64,000 bases of DNA from RFSX01 sp964591455 (GCA_964591455.1 CAZQDZ010000003.1:129112-193111), one strand, 5' to 3'; shown: positions 26,646 through 36,653, numbered from the stretch's first letter. Notes: generated by a model not told the origin, from the letters alone. Made by a program: numbers and translations.

Positions 26646-28736
26646 ATGAGTAATTATCTAAGAGTTTTATTAGGCCTTACTATTTTTCTATTGACTTTTT
26701 CTTCTATATATGGACAAGAAGAACAGCCTAACCTTTTTGATTTTGGAAGGATGTGGACATTTGAAGAGCCTCCTACAGATTGGTTTAAGACTGCGTACGA
26801 CATGGATGTGGACCAGGATTGGTTTAAAGACGTCAGAAAATCTTCATTGAGATTTGCGACATGGTGTTCAGCTTCATTTGTCTCTTCTCAGGGATTAATT
26901 ATGACCAATCACCACTGTTCACGCGATGTAGCCATTTCAGTTCAGAGTGAAGGCGAAAATTTTGACAAGGATGGATTTTATGCAACCCAATTAGAGCAAG
27001 AAAGACGAGTGCCTTCATTATTTGTAGAACAGCTTATTATGATAGCAGACATTACAGATGAAGTGAATGAAGCTAAATCAAAAGCTCAAGGTGATGAAGC
27101 GATGTCTTCTGCAGAGCAAGATGCGCTCAAGCGCATTGAAGCAGAATATGCTATTAAGCCTGCTTGGGAAGGATTACGCTTACAAACGGTTTCTTTTTAT
27201 AGCGGTGGTAAGTACTCTCTGTATGGTTACAAGAAGTATGAAGATATAAGACTTGTATTGATGCCTGAGAATGATTTGGGTTTCTATGGAGGTGATCCTG
27301 ATAACTTTACTTATCCTCGATACAATCTTGACATGACATTTTGGAGAGCTTATGATGATAATGGAAAACCACTAGATACGTCTGCAAATTTTTTCCAATT
27401 TAATATAGACGGGGTAACTGAAGATACGCCAGTATTCGTTATCGGAAATCCAGGTAGAACTGAACGTTACAGAACAGTGGCTCAGCTGGAATACGACCGC
27501 GATTATAGATTCAAGCATTTACTAAAGTGGATTACCAACAGACGTGATATTCAATTAGAGTCTTATAACATTATGGTACAAGACCCCGATAAAGAAAGAG
27601 AAGCGCAACAATTGCTAAGTAGCATTAATGGATTGTCCAATTCTATTAAGGCTTATGAGGGCATAGTGGGAGGATTGCATAACGAGGCTTTCATGAAGAG
27701 AAAATCTGACATGGAAGATGCTGTAAGAAAAGGGTCTAAAGGTCCTGCCTATTGGAATCAATTGAGTTCTGAGTACCAAAAGTTAGAACCTCATGCATGG
27801 GCTGTCAACCTCATGGGGCCATCTTCATTAAGAGGAGATGCATTCCTTTTGATACATGAAATTGCTAAGTATAAATCTCAAATCGAATCGAATGTAAGTA
27901 ATGACGAGTTAGAAGTTACTACTCAGAATATAATCGATTACAATAAGAACCTTGAAGTAGATAGAGAGAAAGAGATGTTAGCGCTCTTACTTAATGAATG
28001 GTCTTCAGAAATTTATCCAGGTGACAATACATTAGATAGGCTGTTATCAGGCCAGACCATTACTGAATACGTGAACAAGCTATTTTCGGAATCCAATTTC
28101 CTTCAGAAAGGTTCTGATATTTCTAAGTTTCTAGGTAAGAAAAAGAATATAGAGAAAAGTAAAGATCCGCTAATAAAGAGTGCAGATATATTAATAACAC
28201 GTTATCAGCAAGCATCTGAAGCCTTTTCTAAATCATCTGCAAAGAGAAATGGATTGGAAGCTAAAATAGCCAATCAGGCATTCAATGTATTTGGAACTTC
28301 TCTCCCACCTGACGCTACTTTTACTTTACGTATTAGTGATGGTCTAGTAAAAGGATATAATTACAATGGTACCGAAGCACCAGTAAAGACAACATATTTT
28401 GGAATGTATGACAGACATTATTCTAATGAAAAAACATTTCCATGGTCGTTGCCTGAAAAATGGCATAACCCATCAATGGATCTGTTACAATCTCCACTCA
28501 ACTTCGTATCTACGAATGATATAATCGGTGGAAATTCCGGCAGTGCTATCATCAATAAAAATAAAGAAGCTGTCGGTCTCATTTTCGATGGAAATATAGA
28601 GTCGTTACCAGGTAACTTTATTTTTGATGAAGAATCTAATAGAAGTGTCTCAGTTCATGCTGGGGGCATATATGCGGCAATGAAGTATGTGTATAATGCT
28701 GATAGAATAATTGCTGAACTCAATATTAAAGAATAG
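26646..28736 (+). CDS. S46 family dipeptidyl-peptidase (DPP7-like)
   Basis: 696 residues from ATG 26646. Signal peptide (LLGLTIFLLTFSSIYGQ), then an S46 catalytic domain: His90 in TNHHC and Ser631 in GGNSGSA. S46 enzymes remove dipeptides from peptides in the periplasm and feed amino-acid catabolism. In this family, the residue about 18 positions after the catalytic Ser sets specificity: Gly in DPP7 (hydrophobic P1), Arg in DPP11 (acidic P1). Here it reads FDGN, so Gly, which predicts DPP7-like preference; that part is inference from family knowledge. Transcribed alone, ending at the hairpin at 28759-28795. Confidence 0.92.
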   Translation: MSNYLRVLLGLTIFLLTFSSIYGQEEQPNLFDFGRMWTFEEPPTDWFKTAYDMDVDQDWFKDVRKSSLRFATWCSASFVSSQGLIMTNHHCSRDVAISVQSEGENFDKDGFYATQLEQERRVPSLFVEQLIMIADITDEVNEAKSKAQGDEAMSSAEQDALKRIEAEYAIKPAWEGLRLQTVSFYSGGKYSLYGYKKYEDIRLVLMPENDLGFYGGDPDNFTYPRYNLDMTFWRAYDDNGKPLDTSANFFQFNIDGVTEDTPVFVIGNPGRTERYRTVAQLEYDRDYRFKHLLKWITNRRDIQLESYNIMVQDPDKEREAQQLLSSINGLSNSIKAYEGIVGGLHNEAFMKRKSDMEDAVRKGSKGPAYWNQLSSEYQKLEPHAWAVNLMGPSSLRGDAFLLIHEIAKYKSQIESNVSNDELEVTTQNIIDYNKNLEVDREKEMLALLLNEWSSEIYPGDNTLDRLLSGQTITEYVNKLFSESNFLQKGSDISKFLGKKKNIEKSKDPLIKSADILITRYQQASEAFSKSSAKRNGLEAKIANQAFNVFGTSLPPDATFTLRISDGLVKGYNYNGTEAPVKTTYFGMYDRHYSNEKTFPWSLPEKWHNPSMDLLQSPLNFVSTNDIIGGNSGSAIINKNKEAVGLIFDGNIESLPGNFIFDEESNRSVSVHAGGIYAAMKYVYNADRIIAELNIKE

Positions 28737-28758
28737 TATTCTTCTATAATTGAAATGA

Positions 28759-28795
28759 AAAAGGCGAAGACTGTAATAGTCTTCGCCTTTTTTTA
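28759..28795. terminator. Bidirectional intrinsic terminator
   Basis: AAAAGGCGAAGACT (28759-28772) pairs perfectly with AGTCTTCGCCTTTT (28778-28791) around a 5-base loop, with A and T runs outside. It lies between the convergent S46 and dnaK genes. Confidence 0.92.
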
Positions 28796-28818
28796 TTACC
28801 AAAAAATTTTGTCAGATA

Positions 28819-30720
28819 TTATTTGTCATCTACTTCTTCGAACTCGACATCAGTCACCTCCTCATCCGCTTTTTTATCAGAAGGATTATCCTGCGCACTG
28901 CCTTCGTTTTGTCCTTCTTGGGTTGCTGCATAAATGTCTTGGCTTGCCGCTGTCCAAGCATTATTCATTTTTTCCATTGCTGCATCTATCGCACCAAGAT
29001 CCTGCATCTTATGTGCTTCTTTTAGTTCTGTTAGTGCAGAATCTATATCACCCTTTTTATCTTCTGGAATCTTATCTCCATATTCTTTCATCTGCTTCTC
29101 AGTCTGGAATATTAGAGAATCCGCTTGATTAATCTTGTCAGCTTTCTCTCTGGTCTGTTTGTCACTATCAGCATTTGCAGCCGCCTCAGCCTTCATCTTT
29201 TCTATTTCTTCTTTGGACAATCCTGTAGATGCTTCTATTCTTATATTCTGTTCTTTTCCAGTGCCCTTGTCTTTGGCAGATACATTGAGAATTCCATTAG
29301 CATCCATATCAAAACTTACCTCAATCTGTGGTACACCTCGAGGTGCTGGAGGAATTCCATCGAGTATAAATCGCCCTACGGCTCTATTATCTTTTGCCAT
29401 CGGTCTTTCACCTTGCAAAATGTGGATTTCCACACTAGGCTGATTATCAGCAGCTGTACTGTAGACTTTAGACTTTTTAGTAGGAATCGTAGAATTAGAT
29501 TCTATGACTACATCATATACGCCACCCATAGTCTCTATACCCATAGATAAAGGCGTTACATCTAATAAGAGTACGTCTTGAACATCTCCACTTAAAACCC
29601 CACCCTGAATCGATGCACCTACAGCAACCACTTCATCAGGATTGACACTCTTATTTGGTTTTTTACCAAAGAACTTCTCTACCGCTTCTTGGATCTTCGG
29701 AATTCTGGTAGACCCACCTACTAGGATGATTTCGTCTATATCACTTTTTGATAATCCTGCATCTTTAAGTGCTTCCTGACAAGGCTTTAATGTTCTTTCT
29801 ACTAAGGAGTCAGATAGCTGCTCGAACTTTGATCTTGTTAATTTGAGTACAAGGTGCTTTGGCACTCCATCTACCGCAGTGACATATGGAAGATTAATGT
29901 CTGTCTCCTGAGATGACGATAGTTCAATTTTCGCTTTTTCAGCGGCATCCTTGAGACGCTGTAGAGCCATTGGATCTTTTCTTAAATCCATATTCTCTTG
30001 CTTCTTGAATTCTTCAGCGAGGTGGTCTATGATTACATGGTCAAAGTCGTCACCACCTAGATGTGTATCACCATTGGTAGATTTTACTTCAAATACACCA
30101 TCACCTAATTCTAAAATAGAAACATCGAAAGTCCCTCCACCAAGATCATATACAGCTATAGTAGAATCTTGTCCCTTCTTGTCTAAACCATATGCTAGTG
30201 CAGCAGCAGTTGGCTCATTGATTATTCTCTGAACATTTAGTCCAGCAATCTCTCCAGCTTCCTTCGTTGCTTGACGCTGAGAATCATTGAAGTAGGCAGG
30301 TACAGTAACGACTGCATCAGTGACCTCTGTGCCCAGAAAATCTTCAGCAGTTTTCTTCATCTTTTGGAGGATGATAGCAGAAATCTCCTGAGGCGTATAC
30401 TTTCTATCTTCTATGTTGATTCTGATCGTATTGTTATCCCCTTTTGCCACCTTATAAGTAGATCGTCCAACTTCCTTTTCAGCTTCATCGAATCTCAATC
30501 CCATAAATCGCTTTACAGAAGAGATAGTACGCGTTGGATTTGTGATAGCTTGGCGCTTAGCTGGATCACCTACTTTTCTTTCACCATTATCTAGGAATGC
30601 AACCACAGATGGTGTGGTTCTTCTACCTTCTTCATTAGGAATGACAACGGGTTCATTTCCTTCCATGACCGCTACAACACTATTGGTAGTTCCTAGGTCT
30701 ATACCTATTATTTTACCCAT
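28819..30720 (-). CDS. dnaK: Chaperone DnaK (Hsp70)
   Basis: 633 residues, full length. The nucleotide-binding domain begins GKIIGIDLGTTNSVVAVMEG and contains YDLGGGTFDVSI and ILVGGSTRIPKIQE; the substrate-binding domain follows (LLLDVTPLSMGIETMGG), then the helical lid and an acidic tail ending EEVDDK. The cytoplasmic ATP-driven chaperone works with DnaJ and GrpE, neither of which is encoded here. It is monocistronic by position: a terminator lies 24 bases after the stop and 164 bases separate its start from the next gene. I saw neither a CIRCE element nor an exact -7 box upstream. Confidence 0.98.
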   Translation of the reverse strand: MGKIIGIDLGTTNSVVAVMEGNEPVVIPNEEGRRTTPSVVAFLDNGERKVGDPAKRQAITNPTRTISSVKRFMGLRFDEAEKEVGRSTYKVAKGDNNTIRINIEDRKYTPQEISAIILQKMKKTAEDFLGTEVTDAVVTVPAYFNDSQRQATKEAGEIAGLNVQRIINEPTAAALAYGLDKKGQDSTIAVYDLGGGTFDVSILELGDGVFEVKSTNGDTHLGGDDFDHVIIDHLAEEFKKQENMDLRKDPMALQRLKDAAEKAKIELSSSQETDINLPYVTAVDGVPKHLVLKLTRSKFEQLSDSLVERTLKPCQEALKDAGLSKSDIDEIILVGGSTRIPKIQEAVEKFFGKKPNKSVNPDEVVAVGASIQGGVLSGDVQDVLLLDVTPLSMGIETMGGVYDVVIESNSTIPTKKSKVYSTAADNQPSVEIHILQGERPMAKDNRAVGRFILDGIPPAPRGVPQIEVSFDMDANGILNVSAKDKGTGKEQNIRIEASTGLSKEEIEKMKAEAAANADSDKQTREKADKINQADSLIFQTEKQMKEYGDKIPEDKKGDIDSALTELKEAHKMQDLGAIDAAMEKMNNAWTAASQDIYAATQEGQNEGSAQDNPSDKKADEEVTDVEFEEVDDK

Positions 30721-30884
30721 ATCGAATAATTAAACTGTTACTTTATTTATCAAAAATTTATACATATGATACATATCAAAGTATATGCCTATGCATTGTA
30801 GCTGCCAAATTGTGTTGGAATGTCAGGTCAAAACTGACAAGATGTTTATTTGCTTAAAGAACAGATGACAAAAAGTCATATATT

Positions 30885-31889
30885 CTATTCAAAACCAAGC
30901 TGATTTGTAATCGGGCCATTAATCAATTCATCTTCTGATACACCACTTAGTCTTATCTCAAATAGACTTGTAGTATTCCTAGAGGCGAAAATGCCTCTTC
31001 CTTCAGAGAGATTGTCAAAAAACGGTATATCTTGAGTAGAAGTAATACCCAAATTTGCCTGACCAACTCTAAGAAATTCCTCTAGAATAGAATTTGCACC
31101 AGACAGATGGAGATTCATAGAACTAAATCGCCTTTGGATACCTTCAACAACTGGGATTCTTGAGGCCATAACAGCGAAAAATTCATCACCCATCTGTTCG
31201 AATCTGATAACATTAGATCCAGACTCTGATCTTCTGAGGTTGGTGGCCATATCCCAAGTGAAAGATCTGGTCTCAAAATTTTCTCCAGGCATTCTTTCTA
31301 CGTAGAATATCTCTAATGACAGATCATAGATTTGACCATTGGGATGGACACTCATAGCTATACCAGTATTATCATTAGGTAGAAATGCTAGTCTTGGATC
31401 CGGGCTCAATGGATTAGGTGAAATAAATCTAGATACTCCTACTATGTTAGTAGACGCTGTAACTAGAGGAAGTTCATCACCTCTATCAAGATTCAATGTA
31501 TACTGGCCTTCCAAGTCGATATTAAGACTCTCTGAATCTACGGTATACAGGTAATTGGGATCTTGTGCAAAAACACCTTCATCTCTGACCAACCCTTGCA
31601 GATTTCCATTGATCCTTGTTAATGGAATGACATCATCATTTAGATTATTTGTAATAAATGCTGTGACTGTCTCTGGATAATAGAGTGAATCAACATCTTG
31701 AGCTATTATGAGTGCAGATATTGCTGGATCTACGAATGCTCTTTCAATCCTGATATACTGTGAATCATTAGATGGATCAAGTAAACCATATATTATAGGT
31801 AAATCTCCCGCTGGTTCTACAACATCTAATGTATTGTCACAACTAAGGAACCCTAAAATAAGAATGAGCAGAATGCTGATTTTTTTCAT
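30885..31889 (-). CDS. DUF4249-like lipoprotein
   Basis: 334 residues. Lipoprotein signal with the lipobox Cys in LILILGFLSCDN. The body (VVEPAGDLPIIYGLLDPSNDSQYIRIERAF) resembles DUF4249 proteins, beta-rich Bacteroidota lipoproteins often encoded next to TonB-dependent receptors. No receptor is adjacent here: its neighbours are dnaK downstream and panB divergent. The family call is from general resemblance and is moderate. A -7 box lies 5 bases before the ATG, which implies a leaderless or nearly leaderless mRNA. Confidence 0.6.
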   Translation of the reverse strand: MKKISILLILILGFLSCDNTLDVVEPAGDLPIIYGLLDPSNDSQYIRIERAFVDPAISALIIAQDVDSLYYPETVTAFITNNLNDDVIPLTRINGNLQGLVRDEGVFAQDPNYLYTVDSESLNIDLEGQYTLNLDRGDELPLVTASTNIVGVSRFISPNPLSPDPRLAFLPNDNTGIAMSVHPNGQIYDLSLEIFYVERMPGENFETRSFTWDMATNLRRSESGSNVIRFEQMGDEFFAVMASRIPVVEGIQRRFSSMNLHLSGANSILEEFLRVGQANLGITSTQDIPFFDNLSEGRGIFASRNTTSLFEIRLSGVSEDELINGPITNQLGFE

Positions 31890-31893
31890 GCCA

Positions 31894-31901
31894 CAAATCT
31901 A
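31894..31901 (-). promoter_or_regulatory. -7 box of the DUF4249-like gene (TAGATTTG, minus strand)
   Basis: Exact TAnnTTTG match on the minus strand, 5 bases upstream of the ATG at 31887-31889. The predicted transcription start falls on or beside the start codon. Confidence 0.45.
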
Positions 31902-31973
31902 CGCTAAATAATAAATTATGGATATTTCATCTATGGTTTTTATATCTTTCGCATCAAGATAAAACCCTTAAAA

Positions 31974-32792
31974 ATGTCCGCAGTCAGTAAAGATGCCAAA
32001 CGCATGACAACTCACATTCTCAAACGAATGAAGGATGCAGGAGAAAAGATCTCAATGCTCACTGCCTATGACTATAGTATGGCTACAATAATAGATGACG
32101 CTGGAATAGATGTTATCCTTGTTGGAGATTCAGCCTCCAATGTCATGGCTGGTCACGAAACTACGCTACCAATCACTTTGGATCAGATGATTTACCATGC
32201 AACATCTGTTATTCGTGCAGTAAAAAAGGCTTTGGTAGTAGTGGATTTGCCTTTTGGCACCTACCAAGGAAATTCTGAGAAAGCACTACAGTCATCTATC
32301 AGAATAATGAAAGAATCTGGCGCTCATGCAGTCAAGTTAGAAGGTGGCTCTGAAATCATAGAATCTGTCAGACGAATTGTTTCATCTGGTGTCCCAGTTA
32401 TGGGTCATTTAGGTCTTACACCACAGTCTATATACCAATTTGGGACTTACACTGTGAGAGCCAGAGAAGAAGAAGAGGCTAGGAAACTTAAGTCAGATGC
32501 AATAGAGCTGCAAGAAGCTGGTGCTTTTGGAATAGTAATGGAAAAGATTCCTGCAGACTTGGCAGCAGAAGTAACAAAGCTAGTATCTATTCCAACCATA
32601 GGGATTGGCGCTGGAGGAGGAACTGATGGTCAGGTTCTAGTCAGTCATGATTTATTTGGAATAACAAAGGCGTTCAACCCAAGATTTTTGAGACGTTATC
32701 TGGATTTGTATAACGAAATGAAGGATGCAGTAGAAAGCTATATTAAAGACGTCAAGTCTTCAGACTTTCCGAGTGACAAAGAGCAATACTGA
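31974..32792 (+). CDS. panB: 3-methyl-2-oxobutanoate hydroxymethyltransferase
   Basis: 272 residues. PanB transfers a hydroxymethyl group from methylene-tetrahydrofolate to 2-oxoisovalerate, the first step of pantothenate and coenzyme A synthesis. Family motifs: KISMLTAYDYSMATIIDDAG, ILVGDSASNVMAGHETT (metal-binding Asp), AVKLEGG, GHLGLTPQSI and PTIGIGAGGGTDGQVLV. The TATCTTTC at 31943-31950 is a one-mismatch -7 box. mltG starts 2 bases after the stop, so the two form an operon although their pathways are unrelated. No panC or panD is nearby. Confidence 0.95.
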   Translation: MSAVSKDAKRMTTHILKRMKDAGEKISMLTAYDYSMATIIDDAGIDVILVGDSASNVMAGHETTLPITLDQMIYHATSVIRAVKKALVVVDLPFGTYQGNSEKALQSSIRIMKESGAHAVKLEGGSEIIESVRRIVSSGVPVMGHLGLTPQSIYQFGTYTVRAREEEEARKLKSDAIELQEAGAFGIVMEKIPADLAAEVTKLVSIPTIGIGAGGGTDGQVLVSHDLFGITKAFNPRFLRRYLDLYNEMKDAVESYIKDVKSSDFPSDKEQY

Positions 32793-32794
32793 GA

Positions 32795-33823
32795 ATGAAA
32801 AAGGTTCTACTTTCTTTAGTTGTTCTATTACTAATAGCTGGTTCTGCTGGCTTTTATTTTTACAAAGTCATTCTTGCTCCCACTGTTTACTTAGAAAATC
32901 AACAAGAAGAGATAATTGTACATATTCCGACTGGAACGGACTATTCAGATTTGAAAACAATTTTAACAGATAGCTCCATTGTACAAAATGAAAAATCATT
33001 TGATCTAGTAGCTCGAATGATGCGCTTTACCAATGTCAAACCAGGCCGTTATACCATTAAGAATAATTGGAGTAATAAAAGTCTAATATCATTACTGCGC
33101 TCAGGAAAACAATCTGCGGTAAAGCTCACTTTCAATAACCTAAGAACTATCCAAGACTTGGCTGGTTTTTTTTCTCATCGTTTGGAGCCAGATTCTACTG
33201 CGCTACTATCCTATTTTTTATCAGATGAGGTGTTGGATTTAAATGACAAAACAGAGGAAAACATCTTGACTCTATTTATCCCTAATACTTATCAAATGTT
33301 TTGGAATACAAGCCCTAAGAAACTTACAGAAAGGATGGCTTCGGAGCATGATAAATTTTATGAAAAGCAAAGAACTCAGAAATTAGAATCGTTAGAACTT
33401 ACTTCTGAACAAGTGTATACGTTGGCATCTATTGTTCAGAAAGAAACGCTGGTGTCTACAGAAAAACCACGCGTTGCTGGCGTTTATATTAATAGGCTGA
33501 AGAGAGGTCAGTTGCTACAAGCCGATCCAACAGTTGTGTTTGCATCGGGAGAATTTGGTTTACGCCGTGTGCTTAATAAGCATTTGGCTATAGACTCTCC
33601 TTATAATACTTACAAGTACGCTGGCTTGCCCCCAGGCCCAATTGCGATGCCTGATATATCAACGATAGATGCTGTCTTGAATTATGAAAAACATAGCTAT
33701 CTCTACTTTTGCGCTAGTCCAGATAATTCTGGGAAACATCTATTTGCTAAAACACTAGTACAGCACAATCGAAATGCGGATAAGTACCGTGCATATTTGA
33801 ATAAGAGGCGGATATATAAATAA
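32795..33823 (+). CDS. mltG: Endolytic murein transglycosylase MltG
   Basis: 342 residues. One N-terminal membrane helix (VLLSLVVLLLIAGSAGFYFYKVIL), a LysM-like region, then the YceG/MltG catalytic domain with Glu217 in ASIVQKETLV and the family blocks RVAGVYINRLKRGQLLQADPTV, YNTYKYAGLPPGPI and YFCASPDNSGKHLFAKT. The enzyme cuts nascent peptidoglycan strands at the inner membrane and sets their length. It follows panB by 2 bases. Confidence 0.95.
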   Translation: MKKVLLSLVVLLLIAGSAGFYFYKVILAPTVYLENQQEEIIVHIPTGTDYSDLKTILTDSSIVQNEKSFDLVARMMRFTNVKPGRYTIKNNWSNKSLISLLRSGKQSAVKLTFNNLRTIQDLAGFFSHRLEPDSTALLSYFLSDEVLDLNDKTEENILTLFIPNTYQMFWNTSPKKLTERMASEHDKFYEKQRTQKLESLELTSEQVYTLASIVQKETLVSTEKPRVAGVYINRLKRGQLLQADPTVVFASGEFGLRRVLNKHLAIDSPYNTYKYAGLPPGPIAMPDISTIDAVLNYEKHSYLYFCASPDNSGKHLFAKTLVQHNRNADKYRAYLNKRRIYK

Positions 33824-33854
33824 ATTTCTTATTCCTAATTAGAAAGTGAGTTAT

Positions 33855-34445
33855 TTACCTTCTCATGGCCTCATTAGACCGCTGCATTTTTTGTTGGATG
33901 TGATTGTCTTCGTAGTTACTAGTGCCTACCATAATCATCACATCACCATCCTGTTTGATAGTCCACTCTTGTGGCTTTTTATTGCCATTATTATCAACCA
34001 TCAGGATTTCTTGCCTTTCAGGATGAAAGTTATACTTTCCACTCCCATTAATGTCTTTATTCTTGCCATACTCATAAGTATGATCTTTTTTGAAATCTAG
34101 CCATATGCCAGTGTACTCACCAACTTTTGACATTTCACCGTTATATACAAACTGATATTCCCATATATCAGCTTCTACTAATGGATCTGTCTCTGGCATT
34201 GTTTTGAGCCTATGATTTAGTATGGATAATGCTTGGGATCTCCAAAGGTTTATCTGTGCTTTACCATGTCCAGCCGCTTTCCGCTTTTTACTGGCTTCTC
34301 TGGCTTCTTTGATAACAGGATTTTCTTCAGGAGTAATATTAGTTGTGGGTTTGGATATAGGCTTAGGACGCTGTACTTTGTCGCTATTGCAAGACAATAG
34401 GATTAACGTAGACATAAGTATCAGCTGTAGGGCGGTTGTTTTCAA
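33855..34445 (-). CDS. Lipoprotein of unknown function, lipocalin-like C-terminal part
   Basis: 196 residues. Lipobox Cys in STLILLSCNSD, then a Pro/Lys/Glu-rich linker (about residues 22-60), then a compact beta-rich region (VGEYTGIWLDFKKDHTYEYGKNKDINGSGKY, ILMVDNNG) that looks like the small lipocalin-like domains of Bacteroidota. Ligand and function unknown. Divergent from tilS with 13 bases between starts. Confidence 0.6.
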   Translation of the reverse strand: MKTTALQLILMSTLILLSCNSDKVQRPKPISKPTTNITPEENPVIKEAREASKKRKAAGHGKAQINLWRSQALSILNHRLKTMPETDPLVEADIWEYQFVYNGEMSKVGEYTGIWLDFKKDHTYEYGKNKDINGSGKYNFHPERQEILMVDNNGNKKPQEWTIKQDGDVMIMVGTSNYEDNHIQQKMQRSNEAMRR

Positions 34446-34458
34446 TTATTAATTTTAA

Positions 34459-35748
34459 ATGCTAAGATATAAATTGCTAGATAGGTTTAAAAAACATATT
34501 ACAAATCAAAATTATTTTGCTGATAGAGGCAAAATTTTAATTGCGGTTAGTGGCGGCGTAGACTCAATGGTTCTGTGCAATCTGATGGCGAAGGCTGATA
34601 TTCAATATGATGTCTCACATATCAACCATAATACAAGGAATGGAGAGTCCGATTATGACGAGAGGTTTGTGGTTAGCTATTTTTCCAAATTGGACATAAA
34701 GGTAGAGGTCAAAAATATTTCTCATGGTGGGACAGGTAATTTCCATGATTGGGCCCACAACCAAAGATACCAGATATGGGAAGCTGCAGCATACGATTAT
34801 ATTCTCACGGCACATCATAGGGATGATAATCTGGAAACCATACTCATTAATATTTTCAATGGCAGGTCAGTTTCAGATATTCCTGCTCAGAATGGTAAAA
34901 TTATACGACCATTACTTCCTTTCACGAAAGCTGAAATTCAAAAGTATGCCGAACTTAATCAAATTCCATATGTAGAAGATTCTTCTAATCAGTCTGATGT
35001 CTATATGCGTAATATGATGCGACATCAAATCATTCCACTATTAAAAGATGAATTTAATGTATCAATTAAAATTGAGAATCTTGCAAGACGTTTATCTGAA
35101 GATTTAAAGTTATTAGATAGGTTTATTGATACATCTATAGAATTAGAAAGATTGGATAATGGCGATATACAGCTGCATAAAGCGCAATTATCAGACCCTA
35201 CATTGATTTATCATATACTGAAATCATATGGTATAGGCAGAGCACAAGCTAAGCAGATGCATCATGCGCTTGGACATGTCGGAAGTATCTTTCATTCAGC
35301 TGATTATAAATTCTTAGTCGACAGAGATTATATTTTTATCAAAGCGTCTAAATCAGCTGAACAAAAGGAAGATCTTTACTTTACAATTGAAAAATTGCCC
35401 ATAGATATTAAAACGCCGCAGGTATCTATTGAAGTGAGTCGTGTTTCTGATGTGACGCTGAATCAGTCTAATAGAGTGGCATTTTTTTCTGAGAAATCAT
35501 TAAAGGGTAAGCAATTGTGTTTGCGTTATTGGAGAAATGGAGATGTCTTCTTTCCTTTTGGAATGAATGGAAAAAAGCAAACCTTAAAAAAATTCTTTGC
35601 CAATATAAAACTAGATAGATTCAAGAAATCTGATATCCCAATACTATGTGCAGGTGAAGAAATAATTTGGGTCTGTGGTTACAGGACAGACGAACGATAC
35701 AGAATAGAAGACTATAATTCCAAACTTATTAGAATAGAATTACTTTGA
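34459..35748 (+). CDS. tilS: tRNA(Ile)-lysidine synthase
   Basis: 429 residues. TilS changes C34 of tRNA-Ile(CAU) to lysidine using ATP, so the tRNA reads AUA instead of AUG. The PP-loop SGGVDSMVL is at residues ~31-39, and HINHNTRN, LTAHHRDDNLET and YMRNMMRHQIIPLL are diagnostic. The C-terminal TilS domain (LCLRYWRNGDVFFPFGMNG.KKTLKKFFANIK-like) is present, so this is the long form. Its stop overlaps the end of the convergent gene by 9 bases. Confidence 0.95.
   Translation: MLRYKLLDRFKKHITNQNYFADRGKILIAVSGGVDSMVLCNLMAKADIQYDVSHINHNTRNGESDYDERFVVSYFSKLDIKVEVKNISHGGTGNFHDWAHNQRYQIWEAAAYDYILTAHHRDDNLETILINIFNGRSVSDIPAQNGKIIRPLLPFTKAEIQKYAELNQIPYVEDSSNQSDVYMRNMMRHQIIPLLKDEFNVSIKIENLARRLSEDLKLLDRFIDTSIELERLDNGDIQLHKAQLSDPTLIYHILKSYGIGRAQAKQMHHALGHVGSIFHSADYKFLVDRDYIFIKASKSAEQKEDLYFTIEKLPIDIKTPQVSIEVSRVSDVTLNQSNRVAFFSEKSLKGKQLCLRYWRNGDVFFPFGMNGKKQTLKKFFANIKLDRFKKSDIPILCAGEEIIWVCGYRTDERYRIEDYNSKLIRIELL
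34507..34514 (-). promoter_or_regulatory. Possible -7 box for the lipoprotein (TAATTTTG, minus strand)
   Basis: Exact TAnnTTTG match on the minus strand within tilS, about 62 bases before the lipoprotein ATG. Could be chance given the A+T richness. Confidence 0.3.
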
Positions 35749-36603
35749 TTTGTCTTCAGTATCTTTGAATACTGGTTGTGGCCTAGGCGCTTCATCATAG
35801 ACATGATTGAACAACTTTTCTTTGTACTTCCATTTTCCATCCTTAAAATAGTACCCTTCGTAAGTTCCATCAGGAATGGCTGTAGGCCCTTGTCCTGCTT
35901 GAAATCCCATCACTTCGGATAGATGGTCATGGACAATCATTTTCATGTCAACATTGTAATTAACAGTAACTGAGGCATCGGAAGAATATTTCAGTACGAG
36001 TCTATTTTTATAAGTATCTCGATTGTCTTTGTCCTCAAATATTTCAGCGCCAAAATCTACAGCATTAGCCTTGACATATATATGGTCAACAATCTTCTGG
36101 TTATCAAAGCGTCCATTCGGGTCATATCCAAATAAAACATAACCATCAGTATCTTTGTTCGGTATCATTTTGTAATACAAACATCCATACCAATTTTCAT
36201 GATTCGAACTGCTGTATTCTAGCTCTTGAGACACTTCATCATTTTTGACTAATTGGATAAAAGTACCATCAGGGCGGACAACAAATCCTCTAAAATCGTA
36301 AGTCTCATTATCACCTTTTATTAACCATGTAACCAATTTGAACTTGTCATCAGGAGTATCAAGAATAGAGATATACTTGAAGAACTCAGATGAGTCTCTG
36401 TAAAAAGACTTTTGTTGCAGATATATATCAAATAACTCATCGAAATTTTCAGCTGCAAATGTTCTTGAACTGGCCTCAGATGCATTAATCATGACATCAG
36501 CGTAAAATGTTAAATTGTCCTCTAACTTTCTATCACCAGTCTCCTGAGCTGCCAAATAAGAGAGAGACAGAATAGTGAATAACATAGTAAATGCGAGCTT
36601 CAT
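35740..36603 (-). CDS. Exported protein of unknown function
   Basis: 287 residues. Signal peptide (MKLAFTMLFTILSLSYLAAQ). The body is acidic, with no transmembrane segment and no sorting domain, so it is probably periplasmic. Recognisable pieces are KLVTWLIKGDNETYDFRGFVVRPDG and DGYVLFGYDPNGRFDNQKIVDHI, and a C-terminal IPDGTYEGYYFKDGKWKYKEKLFN, which looks like a small beta motif with a Trp-Lys-Tyr core. I cannot name a family. Its 3' end overlaps tilS by 9 bases; it lies 50 bases downstream of the peroxiredoxin-like gene in the same direction. Confidence 0.6.
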   Translation of the reverse strand: MKLAFTMLFTILSLSYLAAQETGDRKLEDNLTFYADVMINASEASSRTFAAENFDELFDIYLQQKSFYRDSSEFFKYISILDTPDDKFKLVTWLIKGDNETYDFRGFVVRPDGTFIQLVKNDEVSQELEYSSSNHENWYGCLYYKMIPNKDTDGYVLFGYDPNGRFDNQKIVDHIYVKANAVDFGAEIFEDKDNRDTYKNRLVLKYSSDASVTVNYNVDMKMIVHDHLSEVMGFQAGQGPTAIPDGTYEGYYFKDGKWKYKEKLFNHVYDEAPRPQPVFKDTEDKSK

Positions 36604-36653
36604 TGTATAGATATTTTGAACATGTAACGATTATTTAGGAACGTTGAGTACAC

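Noticed and set aside
29125..30733. Plus-strand frames opposite dnaK
   Set aside because: dnaK is unambiguous; these are antisense shadows in a highly biased coding sequence.
30721..30884. CIRCE or other heat-shock operator upstream of dnaK
   Set aside because: No TTAGCACTC/GAGTGCTAA-type repeat is present; only near -7 matches.
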